Source: Spirodela intermedia
Lineage: Eukaryota > Streptophyta > Magnoliopsida > Alismatales > Araceae
Length of the DNA stretch: 64,000 bases
Reading direction: 5' to 3'
NCBI GenBank assembly: GCA_902729315.2
Contig: LR746267.1
Span: forward strand, 8,434,424 to 8,498,423
The notes under the pieces were generated by a model, which was given only the letters and a program-made list of their open reading frames with translations, searched no databases and was not told where the DNA came from. Positions 36,614 to 48,332 of the stretch are shown here, piece by piece. Each line of letters begins with the position of its first letter. Position 1 is the first letter of the stretch. The translations under genes and the position numbers were made by a program.

Positions 36614-37314
36614 CCCGCACCGGGCGCTCGCGTGGCGGAAGTGTCTGCAAGTTGCGTGTGAGAGAGATAGAGAGAGAGAGGCTGCAGACTCTACCAACGT
36701 AGCGCGGCAGTAAGTACCCAGATGAACGTCATCGGCATAATGTGGAGGCCAACCATTAGAGCCGAATTAGCGGGAGTTCCAGCGTTCAATCGACACGACG
36801 CATCCCAAATCGATTATGAGGGATGACAGCTACAATCACAATCTATTTAATGCGGAGTTTGGGCCTGACGCTCCCCGAGAATGCCATCGAACAGGTGGCA
36901 CCAAAAGAGCCCGCGAAAGAGACGATCACGGACAGGGAGGGCCCGTCAGTCTCGTCTGGAAGCTCATGGTTGACTTCTGCTAAGCATCTGACCACTGCAG
37001 ACCCCACTCAGATTAGCTATAGGCGACTATTACCGTGTGCTATTTTCTTCAGCCAAATATTCTGATTGTGCTGCATACTGTTCTTGGATTTTAGGGCTAG
37101 AAAAGCGAAAGAACCTGAAGAGTACCCACCCGTGAAGGCATGATACGGGTAATTACGTTAGCTCAAACCGACCAAAGTGACTACGTATTGGGTTCATTGT
37201 GGGCACATTTTTAGAGAGAGAGGGGGAGAGAGAGAGAGAGAGAGAGAGAGAGGTGAACTGCCTTTAAGATCTACGCCTTCGTTGACGCTATTCGGGGAGA
37301 GAAACCTGGGGCCC
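36614..37314. other. Spacer between kinase start and RPB9 3' end
   Basis: About 700 bases holding the probable kinase promoter and the RPB9 3' UTR. It carries GA tracts at 36657-36680 and 37212-37252. No gene. Confidence 0.5.
37212..37252. repeat. (GA)n microsatellite downstream of RPB9
   Basis: GA run, reading CT on the strand of RPB9 and the kinase, about 60 bases beyond the RPB9 stop codon and so probably in its 3' UTR. Confidence 0.9.
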
Positions 37315-39406
37315 TCAATCTCGCCATCTGTATCCGCAGCTGGGGTTGCAGCAGACGAAGAACAGCGTCATGCCTTCCTCTCCTCTGCTGGCAGCCTGTC
37401 AAATGACAGATATATTGAGACAAGAAACAAATATCAGGATCGTTGCTAAAAGTGGGACTCGGCGATCGTTTCAGAAACTTATGAAGAAGTATATAATTGC
37501 ATCCATGTATGTATACGATTCTAGCATTCAAATGGGATTGTCATCGTCAGATGAGCATGAAGTTCAGGCGACAGCCTCTGATCGGGCAAGATCACTCTTC
37601 TCTTTCTTTTTCTTATATTTCTGAATTCAGTACTCTGATTAGAACACTGCATACATAGATCAAAGGATGCGCATCCAAAGAACACATCGTGATACATCCA
37701 AAGGGTGGCATGGGTTGTAGATGATGAATATGTTTGCATTTTCAATCAAATACAATCCATGGGCTTGAAAAAATTACTTTCTTTTTCAAGGTCGAGGAGC
37801 AACCAGAATCCGGTGGCCGATCTCAAGAACAGAAAAGAGCATCAAATTTGATAAGAATTCAAGAAAAATAAAAAAAAGCAACCCTTTATTAGGCAGGAAA
37901 ATAAATTTAAATTTTACATCATCATTTAATGGGTAACCAGAATTATCGATAAGAAGAAAGCAGAGCTGTTTCGTTTCAGCTGGGTCAGAACCATCATGAT
38001 GAATTTGACTTGAACTTGGTCGACAACTTTAAAATTCTACCCATTAAGGATGTCCCTTGACCTGAGTAATCCAATGATTAATGTGACAAAATAACAGACA
38101 AAACGGGGGGGGGTTGACCTGGAAAAACACTGCTTCAGGGTGATTGCATTTGGAGCATCTGACATTCTTGGTACGAGGAAGAGTCGGATCAGCTGCAACA
38201 TCCTGCAGCACCTGCGTGCGCTCACCCAGAGAATGATGGATCTCATTTCTGTACACACAGTTATTGTCAGCCACCTCCTGAAAACAGAAAAGGCATGAGA
38301 CATCTTCGTGTGAGTTACATAATGAAGCTCGCGTTTGCAACAACACCACCCGAATTTTGCGGTGAAAAGTGTGGAGGAATGAATAGGAGAGAAATGTACT
38401 CAGCCCTGAGGCTGAGCGCGCGGTTCATGTGAATGCATTCTAGAGCTCAAGACATTCGTAACGTGGTGCTGGTTCTCCCAATATTCCCATGTTTTTATCT
38501 CCCTGTTTCCTCTGTTCTGCTTGATGTCTTGTAGATTAAAGAGTTATTTAACATTCTTGGGTACATTCTATTCATCTAAAGATACAAAGCTCTGTTGAAT
38601 ATCTACCGTCACAAATTCCTCCATAAAAAGATTTTCCTTGAGAAAATTGCTCTAGAAAGTCAATTCGTGGATTTAAAAATTCTTTCTTTTTCATTTTTGA
38701 GCATTAAATAACGAGAAACCCACCACCTGGAGAACATGACCTCCGTGGAGAACAGAATTCAAAGGCCATTAGCTAAGATGTTCCCAATCCAATTATCATA
38801 ATCCATCTCGGGTAAGTTGAGTCAATAGGCAAACAAGGTTGAAATGAAGGGTCAGTTAGTGGCAAAGGATCAAGGATGTGTTACAAGCCAGATTGGGCAA
38901 GTAATATCACATGAGAAAAATATATTTATCTTCAATAATTTGATGATTTTTTTATTTTTTTTAAAGAGAATGTACTCCATACTATGTATAAAATTAGTTC
39001 ATAATTCAACCGTATGATATCAATAAAAAGGCATGCAAAGTGCAAAAACAAACTGGGGAAATAGAACAATTGTTACAACAAGAAAAAAAGATAACTAGTT
39101 ATAGTGGACATCTAACGTGATCCTCATAAAATGAAAAAGATAGCAAAGAAAAACACATGATTAACGTCATAGAAAGGCAATGACAGCCACCTGATGGTCA
39201 CAATTGCGGCAGGCATAGAGTAGGATCTTCTGCTCTCTGTCTTCCTTCGGATACAATATGTTGTTACTGCAGGATCATCACAAAACATTCATGAGCTGAA
39301 AAAATTAGAGTACAACTAATGATGCAGAAAAGAGATCAATACTTCTTAACTCCACGTTCAACAGCAGGTCAACCTACCATTCGCGACAAAATTTCATAGT
39401 ACTCAT
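37315..39406 (-). CDS. NRPB9: DNA-directed RNA polymerase II subunit RPB9
   Basis: Small zinc-binding subunit of Pol II that acts in start-site choice, elongation and RNA cleavage by TFIIS. Four minus-strand exons (39406-39378, 39266-39191, 38277-38119, 37395-37315) give 114 residues, the expected length. The N-terminal zinc ribbon uses C7, C10, C29 and C32 (FCREC and YACRNC). The linker holds [20 protein letters not shown] and [12 protein letters not shown]. The C-terminal ribbon uses C76, C79, C103 and C108 (RCSKC and [12 protein letters not shown]). Reading through the donor at 38118 into the intron meets no RPB9 sequence, so the last exon 0.7 kb away is needed to complete the second ribbon. 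A strong acceptor (CTCTCTTTTCAG) ends 14 bases before the ATG, showing an intron in the 5' UTR. Confidence 0.95.
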
Positions 39407-39420
39407 GGCTACTCCTGAGG

Positions 39421-42400
39421 CTGAAAAGAGAGCCCTCCTATTTCTATGAAATCCTTTTGTCACTTCTAGTCTTGTCTCAAAATGAAGGCAGATTCACAGA
39501 TTTTCAGCGTCTGCCTGCAATATACCAACATTTTAGTTCTAGTTTATAGCTTTATAAACAATAGACACGAATTTAGAGCAATACTAAAATTCATATTATA
39601 AATGTTCAAGAGCCAGAGCAATAGCTTTTAGGTGGACATAATGGCATGCAATAAATGATAAAATGATAATCTGTATCCACAGTATCCCAGATATCCCTAG
39701 AACATACACCTAAAAACCATCCAGCGCACAGCATATAGCAACTCCCAACCCATCACATTCCACATCATCCATCTCAAAAATTCAGTGTCTTACATAGAAA
39801 ACTATAGGATCACCACAACAGATGTTAACCCCTCCGACCAACCATATCATCCATTGCACATTCCAAATAATCTCTCCAACTTATCACATTACCCATTATG
39901 CATTTAGGACAAGTTCCTCTTTGTCCGCTCATCATGCATTTAGCCACTCTAAAGATGAAGAAACTCAAAAGAATGCAAGTCACCAAAACCCACTTCATTC
40001 CTAACATTATTCCTTGTTGCTCTCAATCATGCTACTTTGGTAGGACCTTCTTCTATCACGCTTCTGTGTTTTTGGTTATCAAATTAATTCAATGTTACCC
40101 CACAATGCCCTCTTCTCATCAACTGCAAGTCATCAAACTTTATTACGACATCACACAGGTAAACATCAACCCTGCACCTAAATTTTCAGTTCGCTGAGCT
40201 CCGCATTACCAATGGATAAGATATGAAACTCCACACACTTAGAACAGACCGTCCAACTCTACTTCTATGATGTCCCCACAAGCTTTGTCTCACCTGATCA
40301 AACACAATAATGGCATAATCATGGTAGGCCCAAACAGAGCAATAAATATGGTCACGGATGAGGTTCTGAAGGCATCATATATATATGTGTGTGTGTATAT
40401 ATATATATACATATGTTAACAAGATCAGATATGATTCAATGAGCGCAGCTCCCAAAAAAGTAATTCTATTCCACTGGGCACAGCATCCACTTGCCAAGCC
40501 CGTTTCTCACCATCCACAGAATAAGCCGAGCATAATGCTTCTCACCGCCAACAAATTCTACAAGACAAAAAGTCTTCTTTCCGTAGATAATCAAAAAGCA
40601 CCACCACACATGGTAAGCATGATATTTATTTTACAGAGGGAAAGTAGACAGGGAAAGTCTTCTGACCTATTAGGAGGTCCTCATCTTGTTGCTACACACT
40701 TACATATAAATAATAAAATGAACTATATGATATCAAAATACATATTACTATTAAAAATGAATTTACAAAACTAACACATGGAACCATCAACAATCAAATG
40801 AGCACATTAAAAAAACCATAACCACATCACTTTTTCTCAGTATCTAATATTTCAACCTCTTCATTTCTATTTCATTTACCTGATAATGTCATTATCATCC
40901 ATAATAGCCTTTGTGAACTTGAAGAATATGTACACGACAATATCATAAAGAAGACCATAAAATCCTCACCACATATTGGCATGGTCAGTGAGAGAGCTTA
41001 GTTTTATTTTACAACTAGATAAGAATACCAATCACACCACTCATTTCGCCACATAAGTCTGTAGAGGATTTCACTTCACTAGTCTTTATTATTTTCTCTT
41101 ACCCTTATGTGTTACTTCATAAATAGGGTTTGTATCTTTATTCATTATTTTTCACATACGATTGATAAAGCTTCAATTCCCTTGAGCACATCAATGGCAT
41201 ATGTCAATGTGTATGTAAATCCACTGAAAATATCAATAGCATGATTTCAAATCATTCTACTTATCAAAGAGGGAAAGATAAACAGAAGACAATCTCCAGA
41301 GGAAATATAACCACAATTTCAATCCATTCACCTTTAAGATAATACCAGCATACCACTAAATTATACGTAAACACAATAATGTGAAAGGATATCAATTACT
41401 TGAGAAGACCCCACGTTCAAAATTTTAAAAGTATTGACTCGCCAAACCTCGAATTATTCCTTCAGTAGTAACAAATCGTTTTCCTCTCTATAGGAAAAAA
41501 AAGAGACTTAATGACTCAATAATAAAAACCAATTGCATTCTTCTTTATCGGGCCAGCTAGATTAAAGGTCCCCCTGATACCATCATCCCATTGGCCCCAA
41601 GGTTCGTGATCTGGCCTACACTTACACCCCATGACTACACCAGACCGAAGAGGGCTATTGTCCAGCAATCTGCATGGGATGCGTCCCTAGACTGATCATA
41701 GTATCAATCCAACTCTTTGCCTACTTTACGCCCAGACCTTGGCCTGTGCAGAATGCCCTAAGTTCTAACAACTAAGGAGGCAAACCGCTGCATGCAAGAA
41801 CGAAGACAGAGGTCAGCGTTGCAGCCACTGCCATTTCCATTGGCAGAATTGCCAAGTCCCCTAAACCACAGCCAGAGCAACAACTACGAGCGGTCTAATC
41901 TACTGCCTGTCCACCACCAAGAACCCAAAGTCATGGGGTGCGGTGTGACACCTGAGCCCCTGATGCACGCACACCCTTCAGCTCTCCAGCCAGCTGCCGG
42001 GGTTGCCCAATTTCTAGACTGTACCGCCTCGCCAGTCAGTTGATAGCTGCCTCGGCACCTACCTACGAAATAGAAGAGAGAAGGAAAGAAAGAAACTTTC
42101 CTGGACGCTGATATTTTATCGCAGCCACCACTGTGCTGCCACCGCCACCATCGCCTTCATTAATCAGCGCTAACAAGAGATAGTCAGGAGAGACGGGAGA
42201 AAGTCTTCAAATGAGAGAAAATATTTCCCGTATTTTCCTCTTCTCTGCCTCTTCAAAAGCCGCACTGCTAAGCCATAGTACACGCAATAATATCATAAAG
42301 CCGCACACCCAATGTAGTTGATTTGATTTCCCTCTTTCCAGCGCAGTGCAAGAGACACTCCCACGGAATCGTGAAGATGTCCCTAGAGCCCTACGCATGC

Positions 42401-42698
42401 TTCCCACAAAGGCTATACGGGCCATTTCCCACCGAGGCTTTATACACTCAAATCTCCAGAACTCCAGCCGAACCCCCAAATCAGCTGCCCAGGAATCCAC
42501 CCAAAAAACTGCTTCAACTAAACTTCCTCGCACTCTAAATCCCGGTCAGCCGTCTCCGCATGATTCGAAGGAAGAACTTTCGAACTGGAATCGGCCTCAG
42601 ACAACTCATTCAAGATACCACACACCAAACCCCAGAAGAAACCATAGGCGTAGAACCATTCAACGTTGAGCGAGAAATAAAATGGGAAGAACACGTAC
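39421..42698 (-). other. Probable 3.3-kb 5'-UTR intron of RPB9
   Basis: The acceptor at 39421-39422 lies just before the RPB9 ATG. The best donor I see on the same strand is GTACGT at 42698, at the end of a purine-rich, GC-rich leader-like block. Between them the DNA is AT-rich and pyrimidine-biased on the plus strand, with no gene. A GC-rich insert-like block lies at about 41550-42050 and an AT/GT tract at 40377-40415. The intron limits are inferred. Confidence 0.4.
40377..40415. repeat. (AT)n/(GT)n microsatellite
   Basis: Alternating ATATAT, GTGTGTGT and TATATA blocks, within the presumed RPB9 leader intron. Confidence 0.9.
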
Positions 42699-42850
42699 TC
42701 CTCTTCGTCTCGCCTCTCCGACGTCTCGACCCTCTTCTTCCTCTCTGGCTCAGACGTCGCCCGGCTGGGAGAGCAGCGGGAGATGAGACCGCAGGAAAAA
42801 GCCGTGCGGTGAAGCGGGGGAAACCATGGGACTAATTCTCCCCGGTTGTC
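42699..42850 (-). other. Candidate first non-coding exon of RPB9
   Basis: A GC-rich block that is purine-rich on the minus strand (GAGAGGAAGAAGAGGG type) and followed by a GTACGT donor. AT-rich, TATA-like DNA lies immediately upstream (42860-42900). It looks like the transcription start of a minus-strand gene, and RPB9 is the next gene on that strand. The open frame it contains has no recognisable domain. Confidence 0.35.
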
Positions 42851-43743
42851 AGGGTCCAATTAATATTTACTTTATTTTAAAAAATATATAAAAAAAACCT
42901 CATTAAAAGCTCCATTCCGGGAAAAAAGCAGAAGGTTAGCCGTTATTTTATTTTATTTAAAAATAATAAATTAATAAAGAAAACCCAGGTTTGAGCCACT
43001 TTTCTCTGCAAGTACACCAAAAAATTCCTGATTTAACAGATTACACCCGTAATCAGGCAAAAACAATGAAAACCGTGTTTCCCCTGTTAATCATCTCGAT
43101 AATTTAATTAAAAATTAATTTTATTGCAACTTAATTGGCGGCATAATGTAATTTATACCAAAAAACCCAGATCACCAGATTTTACCCATAATTTTATTTT
43201 ACTAATAAAATCCCACCCCTAATCAAACAAAGGAAGTTTTTTCCCCCTAATTTTCGTATGTAAAATTAAATTCCCATCATTTTTTTTCACAAATTAATTG
43301 CCAAACTGTCACAGGAATTGTAGAGGCGACTAGTTCTACCCAGCGTTTTGAGAAAAATGCTCCAACGTGTACGTAAACATATATATATATATATATATAT
43401 ATACACATGTGTGTGTGTATACATATGTTGATGTGTGCAGGTTACCGTTGGCCAACCTTGGAGATCATTCTATGGGATAAATAAAGACGAGAATAATTCA
43501 CATATTCCCCGTATTCATTGACCAAATTCTATCAACAAATCTCGGACACAATTCACAGCCCGCAGCACTCATCAACCCTACCAAAAATAGAGTCAGGTAT
43601 GGTTCTGGTTCTGTCTCTGGCCCTGGTTCCGTCTGGCGCTGGTTCCTTTTTCTGTATTCTTCTTTTTCTGCTGAGATGGCAAAGGAGCGGCAGAAGGCCA
43701 AGGGAGAAGAGCCCACAGCCTCGTAGCAGCAGCAGCAGCAGCA
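42851..43743. other. AT-rich spacer, RPB9 promoter side to SEC23 3' end
   Basis: About 0.9 kb of very AT-rich DNA with an AT/GT tract at 43378-43427. The right end should be the SEC23 3' UTR. No gene. Confidence 0.6.
43378..43427. repeat. (AT)n/(GT)n tract with palindromic core
   Basis: An AT run followed by ACACATGTGTGTGTGT and TATACATATG. The alternating purine-pyrimidine pattern and palindromes could form cruciform or Z-DNA. Confidence 0.9.
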
Positions 43744-46336
43744 TCAACCTTGGACAGCCAGGGCCTGCAGATGCTCCATGAAGACCTGAAGGCTCACATC
43801 ATCGGTGAAAATGATGTCCGACCCATCACCAGCTCTGGTCTTCTGAGTGGCCGAAGGGTTCAGCTTGGCGAGAAGGAACCTGGCCTGGCTGCCATACTGT
43901 TCGCACTTGATGAGCTTGGGGACTGGAACCCTCTCAGCGGCCAGCGCCTCAGCATCCGACTCGGAGGCCTCCAGCAGCTTCCCCAGGCTCTCATGGCCAG
44001 GCTCCTTGTCGAGCCCGAGCTTCCTCCACTGGGCGATCTTCGAGCCATAGTGGACCACCACATAGAAGTAGGAGTCAAAGAGCAGGATCACATCTGGAGA
44101 CACCGAGCTTATGTCGAGGAGAACCGGAATTGGCGGCCCGTCGAAGGAGTACTGGAAGAGGGTGGGCTGGATCATGATGAGAGACTCGACCACCCTCTCC
44201 CTGTTCAGCATCAGCCGGAAGAAGGCGGTCTCGTCGGGACTGCTGTTGAAGATGTCGATGAACTGTGACCGTCTCAGGTAGTACATGAACTGCGGGTAGA
44301 GAGAAAAGCCTGAGGAGAGCCGGAACGATGATGGGTCCTCGGGGATGTAGTCCCCGAACCTGGAGGTGAAGCGGATCAGCATGTCGTCAAGCCACCGGAT
44401 GACGTCTCGAGCGTGGCACTCCTCCGCCCGCTGGACGGCAAGCCTTGCCACCACAGCAGCGGCAGCTTCTTGGTCAAACCCAGCAGCAATTTCAGGGGAC
44501 TGAGAGCTGACCCACCTCCTGGCCACAGTGGTCACCCTCAGCCGAGCCCCGCCGAGACCGTGGCAGTAGCGGGTGACGAACTGTATGAAGAACACAGGGC
44601 CCAGCTGATCATCACTGCCCACCTGGAAGAAGAAGGCGATGCACGTCTTGCTGGTCAGGGTGCAGAGCTTCCAGCTGCAAGTGCTGCTTTCTCCAATCTT
44701 CTCCCCACTCACCGAACTGTGTTTCCTCTTCAGGGTCGTGCAAGGCCCGAGAGCACCAGAGATCTTGATATCCTTGGTGGTGATTATCTCGATGGTGGCG
44801 TCGAAATTCATGTTCAGGGGGTCGTTCTCCTCGCGTCTGAAGATATGTCTCAGGCACCTCCTGAACTGCTCAGACTCGAAGGATTCTGCCAGGACCATGA
44901 AACCCCCAGAGCTCTCCACAGGGGCTCTCATCTCTGCTGCACCGACCTGATCCAGGGAGCAGGCAAAGAGGTCGAGGATGATGGACCTGCCTGACAACCT
45001 CTCTGCTACCTCCCTGTAAAAGCTTCGGGCCTTACTGAAGAGAGGAGCTTGGCCATTTATGAGATCCCGATGGGTCCGGATAGCTTGGCTGAGGTCGGTC
45101 TCTACCACCATCCCAGGGCCGACCGTCGCGGGGCCTGAAGTGAAGACCATGATCCTGCCACCATTGTGGGATAAGCAAGCTTCTAAGAGAGCCACCGAGG
45201 TGGAAATGGCGGCGCCAGTGGCCCTTTGAGGGCGATGGCCGTGGAGGGCAAGAGATGAAGAGGCAATTTCTTCAATGGCAGTGGTGATTCTGAACTCGCA
45301 GTCAGAAATTCTCTGAACAAATGGCTGAGCGTGAACCAACTGGGACGTTCTGGATCTGCTGTTTCGGGGATGGGAGACGCCAAGAAGCTCCTGGATCTGG
45401 AAACAAGAAGTAGCCATTCAGATGGGGAAGATGAGTTAATGGAGCAAGCGATCATTCAAAGAACAATCCAATCCAAATTGGAGACGCTTCGTCCTCAAGG
45501 CTCTGGAGCAGCAGTCACATTCCATGCACATCAAGCTACCGCCCAGACTGAATGGCGAGCGATTCAACCAAGCCCGCAGTAACGAAGAGAGATTCGAACA
45601 GGAGAATTACCTTATCGGAGGGAAGATCGCGTTCCCCGCTCAGTATGACCGCCCTGGAGCAATCGGAGAAAGCCAGATCATGTACGGCGACCATGGAACC
45701 AAATGAGACCAGCCCAACCAGGGAACTCTCCGGGAGCTGCGCCAGGACGTGGCTAATTTCGTTCTTCATTGCCCCGAGCTCGTCCTCCGGCGAGCAAGTG
45801 TCCACCACGAACACAAACGCGGGTCCCCCGTCCAATCCAGCCGTCGCGGATCGACCAGGATTGTCCGACACCGAGAGCGAGGATGAGAAGGACCGGCCGG
45901 AGGAAGATTGCGACGATCCGAACCCGCTGAAGAAATTAGGGTTAGAATTGGAGTAGGGGTTGGCGGGGGGCCCTCCCGTCGAGGATTGACGAGAGAGGTT
46001 GTACTCGACGGTACTGTACGTGGGGAAGAGCTCTGCGGGGAGGCTGTTCTCCCCGACGCCGGCGTAGGAACGAGGGAAGGTATTCTTCCGCTGGCAGAGC
46101 GGGCAGACCCAGACCGCCGAGCGATAATCAACGCGGGCGTAGGGATTGATGACGGCGCGGCAATCAACGCAGTGGAGGGGATCGTAGGGCAGCAGGGGGA
46201 TGTCCGGGAGGGGGCTCAGAGGAGTGTACATGACGGCGAGGGGGATGACCAGGTCTGCCACCGCCGATGGGGACGACGGCCACGAGTTCCATGACCATCG
46301 CAAGCCTTCGATGCTCTCAAGCTCGGCGAAGTCCAT
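43744..46336 (-). CDS. SEC23: COPII coat protein SEC23
   Basis: GTPase-activating subunit of the COPII inner coat, which forms ER-to-Golgi vesicles by acting on SAR1 with SEC24. Two minus-strand exons (46336-45611 and 45396-43744) give 792 residues, the usual size. The chosen Met begins [20 protein letters not shown], the standard SEC23 start; an in-frame Met 44 codons upstream adds only low-complexity sequence. The zinc finger uses C56, C59, C78 and C81. Trunk-domain sequence follows ([30 protein letters not shown]), then beta-sandwich and helical parts ([48 protein letters not shown]), and the gelsolin-like end ([34 protein letters not shown]). A Ser/Asn/Gly-rich insertion after residue 110 and the single intron are features of this copy. 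Confidence 0.94.
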
Positions 46337-47871
46337 CTTGCGGGAGAGGAAAACAATGGCTGCGGGGATGGGGAGAGCGGAGCCGTCTGTGGCCTCACAT
46401 GGGGTCTGCGAGATCCTCGGAAGGGAGGGAGGGGTGGCTGATGTTGGCGACGATGACAGTGAGATCAATGGAAGACCTAGGACCAGGGCTAGGGTTTCTC
46501 CTCTGGTCGAGGAACCCTCCGGGGAGGGGCGCTGCCCGGAGGGGACCGAGGGGGAGAGGAGAAAGGAAAAGGAGAGAATCAGGCGGCGCCGCTATTTCCA
46601 CGTACCCATCTCGGACGCTACGTCCTTTCCGGCGAATACCGGTGGTATTAGCAGGAGGAGAGAGACTGAAACAAAGAGAGTAAAAGTTGCTGAACATGGT
46701 GTGGATATATATCACAAACGTCTTTTGCAGGAAAAAAAATTCGAAAGTCGTAACACGCTCATAATAAAAAATTCTTGAACACGTAGATTCCTCGCTTCCT
46801 CATATATTTTTCATTTAATTATATTTTTTTATAAATTATTATATCTACATTATGGTTTTATCGTCCATAAGAATTTCTCAAGCTACATGGTGTTCTTCAT
46901 CATTTTTTCATGGTCTTGTGAAAGTCAAAGAAGGAAACCTTACAAGAATATTGAAGCTAAAATATTTATATATTCTTTCATAGTCATCAACTTATTTTTT
47001 TTACATTTTTTAAGAACCATCGTATCAAAAGTTTCCAGACTAAGTAAAGAGGGGGACAACGTTAATATGATATTTCATCAATACACCAATTATTTATAAA
47101 ATGCGGGTCACTAACCTTAGTCTAAGGTTTGATAATCATTTTGGTTACATATACCACCCTATTAACTTAAATATATTGATTATTTAATATATATATTTGG
47201 CAATTATTTCTCAAACTATATTATCTCTCGCAATCTATAAAACCCACATTATTATTTTTATAAATATAAGTATATGAATGTCGGGTCAAAATATTAAATA
47301 AATAAAAGAAAATTAAGATTATATGCATCATAAGAGGTTTTTAGATGCACGTCACTAACTCGTAGCATACAAACTAATTCGTCAGAATTTATTGTAAATA
47401 TCAGCTCGTTGACTTTGGCATGGAATTCAACAGCTCAAGAGAGACCACGTCGATAACATGGTTCATTGAACACTATCGAAGTAATTTCTCACAACTATAG
47501 AGATGGGTTCGAAGATGGGTGCCATAGATAACTATGATTTATCTGCAGAGATAATGCTGAAAGACCAGCTCTCGCATGATTCACGCACAGCCACCAGAGG
47601 TGAAGGAGAACAGATGAAGAGTATGGAATGCCTCCGTCTCATCCCAGGAACCACAATCCGCAGATGAAGAAGCCATCGGCGAGACAGATTACAATTGAAA
47701 ATAGGGAAATTACTAATTACAGGAGGTTTTGGGGGCAAATTAAACACATCAGAACATGAGAATGGCATAGGAAGGAAGGCGGGATAGCCTCAGTCTGTCG
47801 TACAGGATGAAGAAGATGGAGGAGGCTGAAACCTGGATGGCGATGGATGATCGCGGCGGGGGGTCATCAGC
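46337..47871. other. SEC23 upstream region and PSBW 3' flank
   Basis: The left 300 bases are GC-rich and should be the SEC23 leader and promoter. From about 46740 to 47400 the DNA is very AT-rich. The part from about 47500 to 47871 is probably PSBW 3' UTR. No gene is supported. Confidence 0.5.
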
Positions 47872-48332
47872 TCAGAGGGAGAGGCCCGAGTCCTCGTCCT
47901 CGTCGAGGGAGGAGGTGTAGACGAAGAAGAGGGACCAGATGAGGGCGAAGACGCCCAGCAGGATCCACCCCAGGAGGTTGTTGCTGATCCCGAGGCTCAG
48001 CCCTGTGCCCTCCGTCGACAGCCTCTCGTCCACCAGCGCCATCGCCGGGCTCGCCACTCCGGCGGCGGCGGCGGCAAGCAGCGCCGCCGCGGCGCTCACT
48101 GGCGCGGCGGCCCTCTCCTCAGAGATCGAGCACCTCACCCTCCCGCCTCTCGCCCGCGCCATTGCCGGCAGACCTAAACGAGAAGGGGCTGAGTCGAGCA
48201 AAGAGAAGCAGAATTGGCTGCAAATGGGGCGGATATCTCCTTACCTAGAACCGGCGGCGACGAGGCTCCGTAGATCGCCGCCGTGCGAACGACGGCGCAT
48301 GTGACGACGGAGTTCACGGTGGCGGCGGCCAT
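47872..48332 (-). CDS. PSBW: Photosystem II reaction center W protein, chloroplastic
   Basis: Nuclear-encoded single-helix subunit of PSII, needed for stable PSII-LHCII supercomplexes. Two minus-strand exons (48332-48245 and 48173-47872) join in phase 1 and give 129 residues. Residues 1 to about 75 form a bipartite target: a Ser/Ala/Val-rich stromal peptide ([20 protein letters not shown]), an Arg-rich stretch ([11 protein letters not shown]), and an Ala-rich hydrophobic lumen signal ending in SPAMA. The mature protein begins [19 protein letters not shown], crosses the membrane with [20 protein letters not shown], and ends in the acidic [14 protein letters not shown]. These match PsbW closely. 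No upstream in-frame ATG occurs. The gene is divergent from MRS2. Confidence 0.96.

Noticed and set aside
38044-38118. RPB9 exon 3 read-through giving an early stop
   Set aside because: It would lose the second half of the C-terminal zinc ribbon, which is present intact in the exon at 37315-37395.
42518-42859. Minus-strand frame of 113 codons as a separate gene
   Set aside because: No domain; the block fits better as a non-coding leader exon and the start of an intron.
43750-44994. Long plus-strand frames across SEC23
   Set aside because: They are antisense shadows of the GC-rich SEC23 coding exon.
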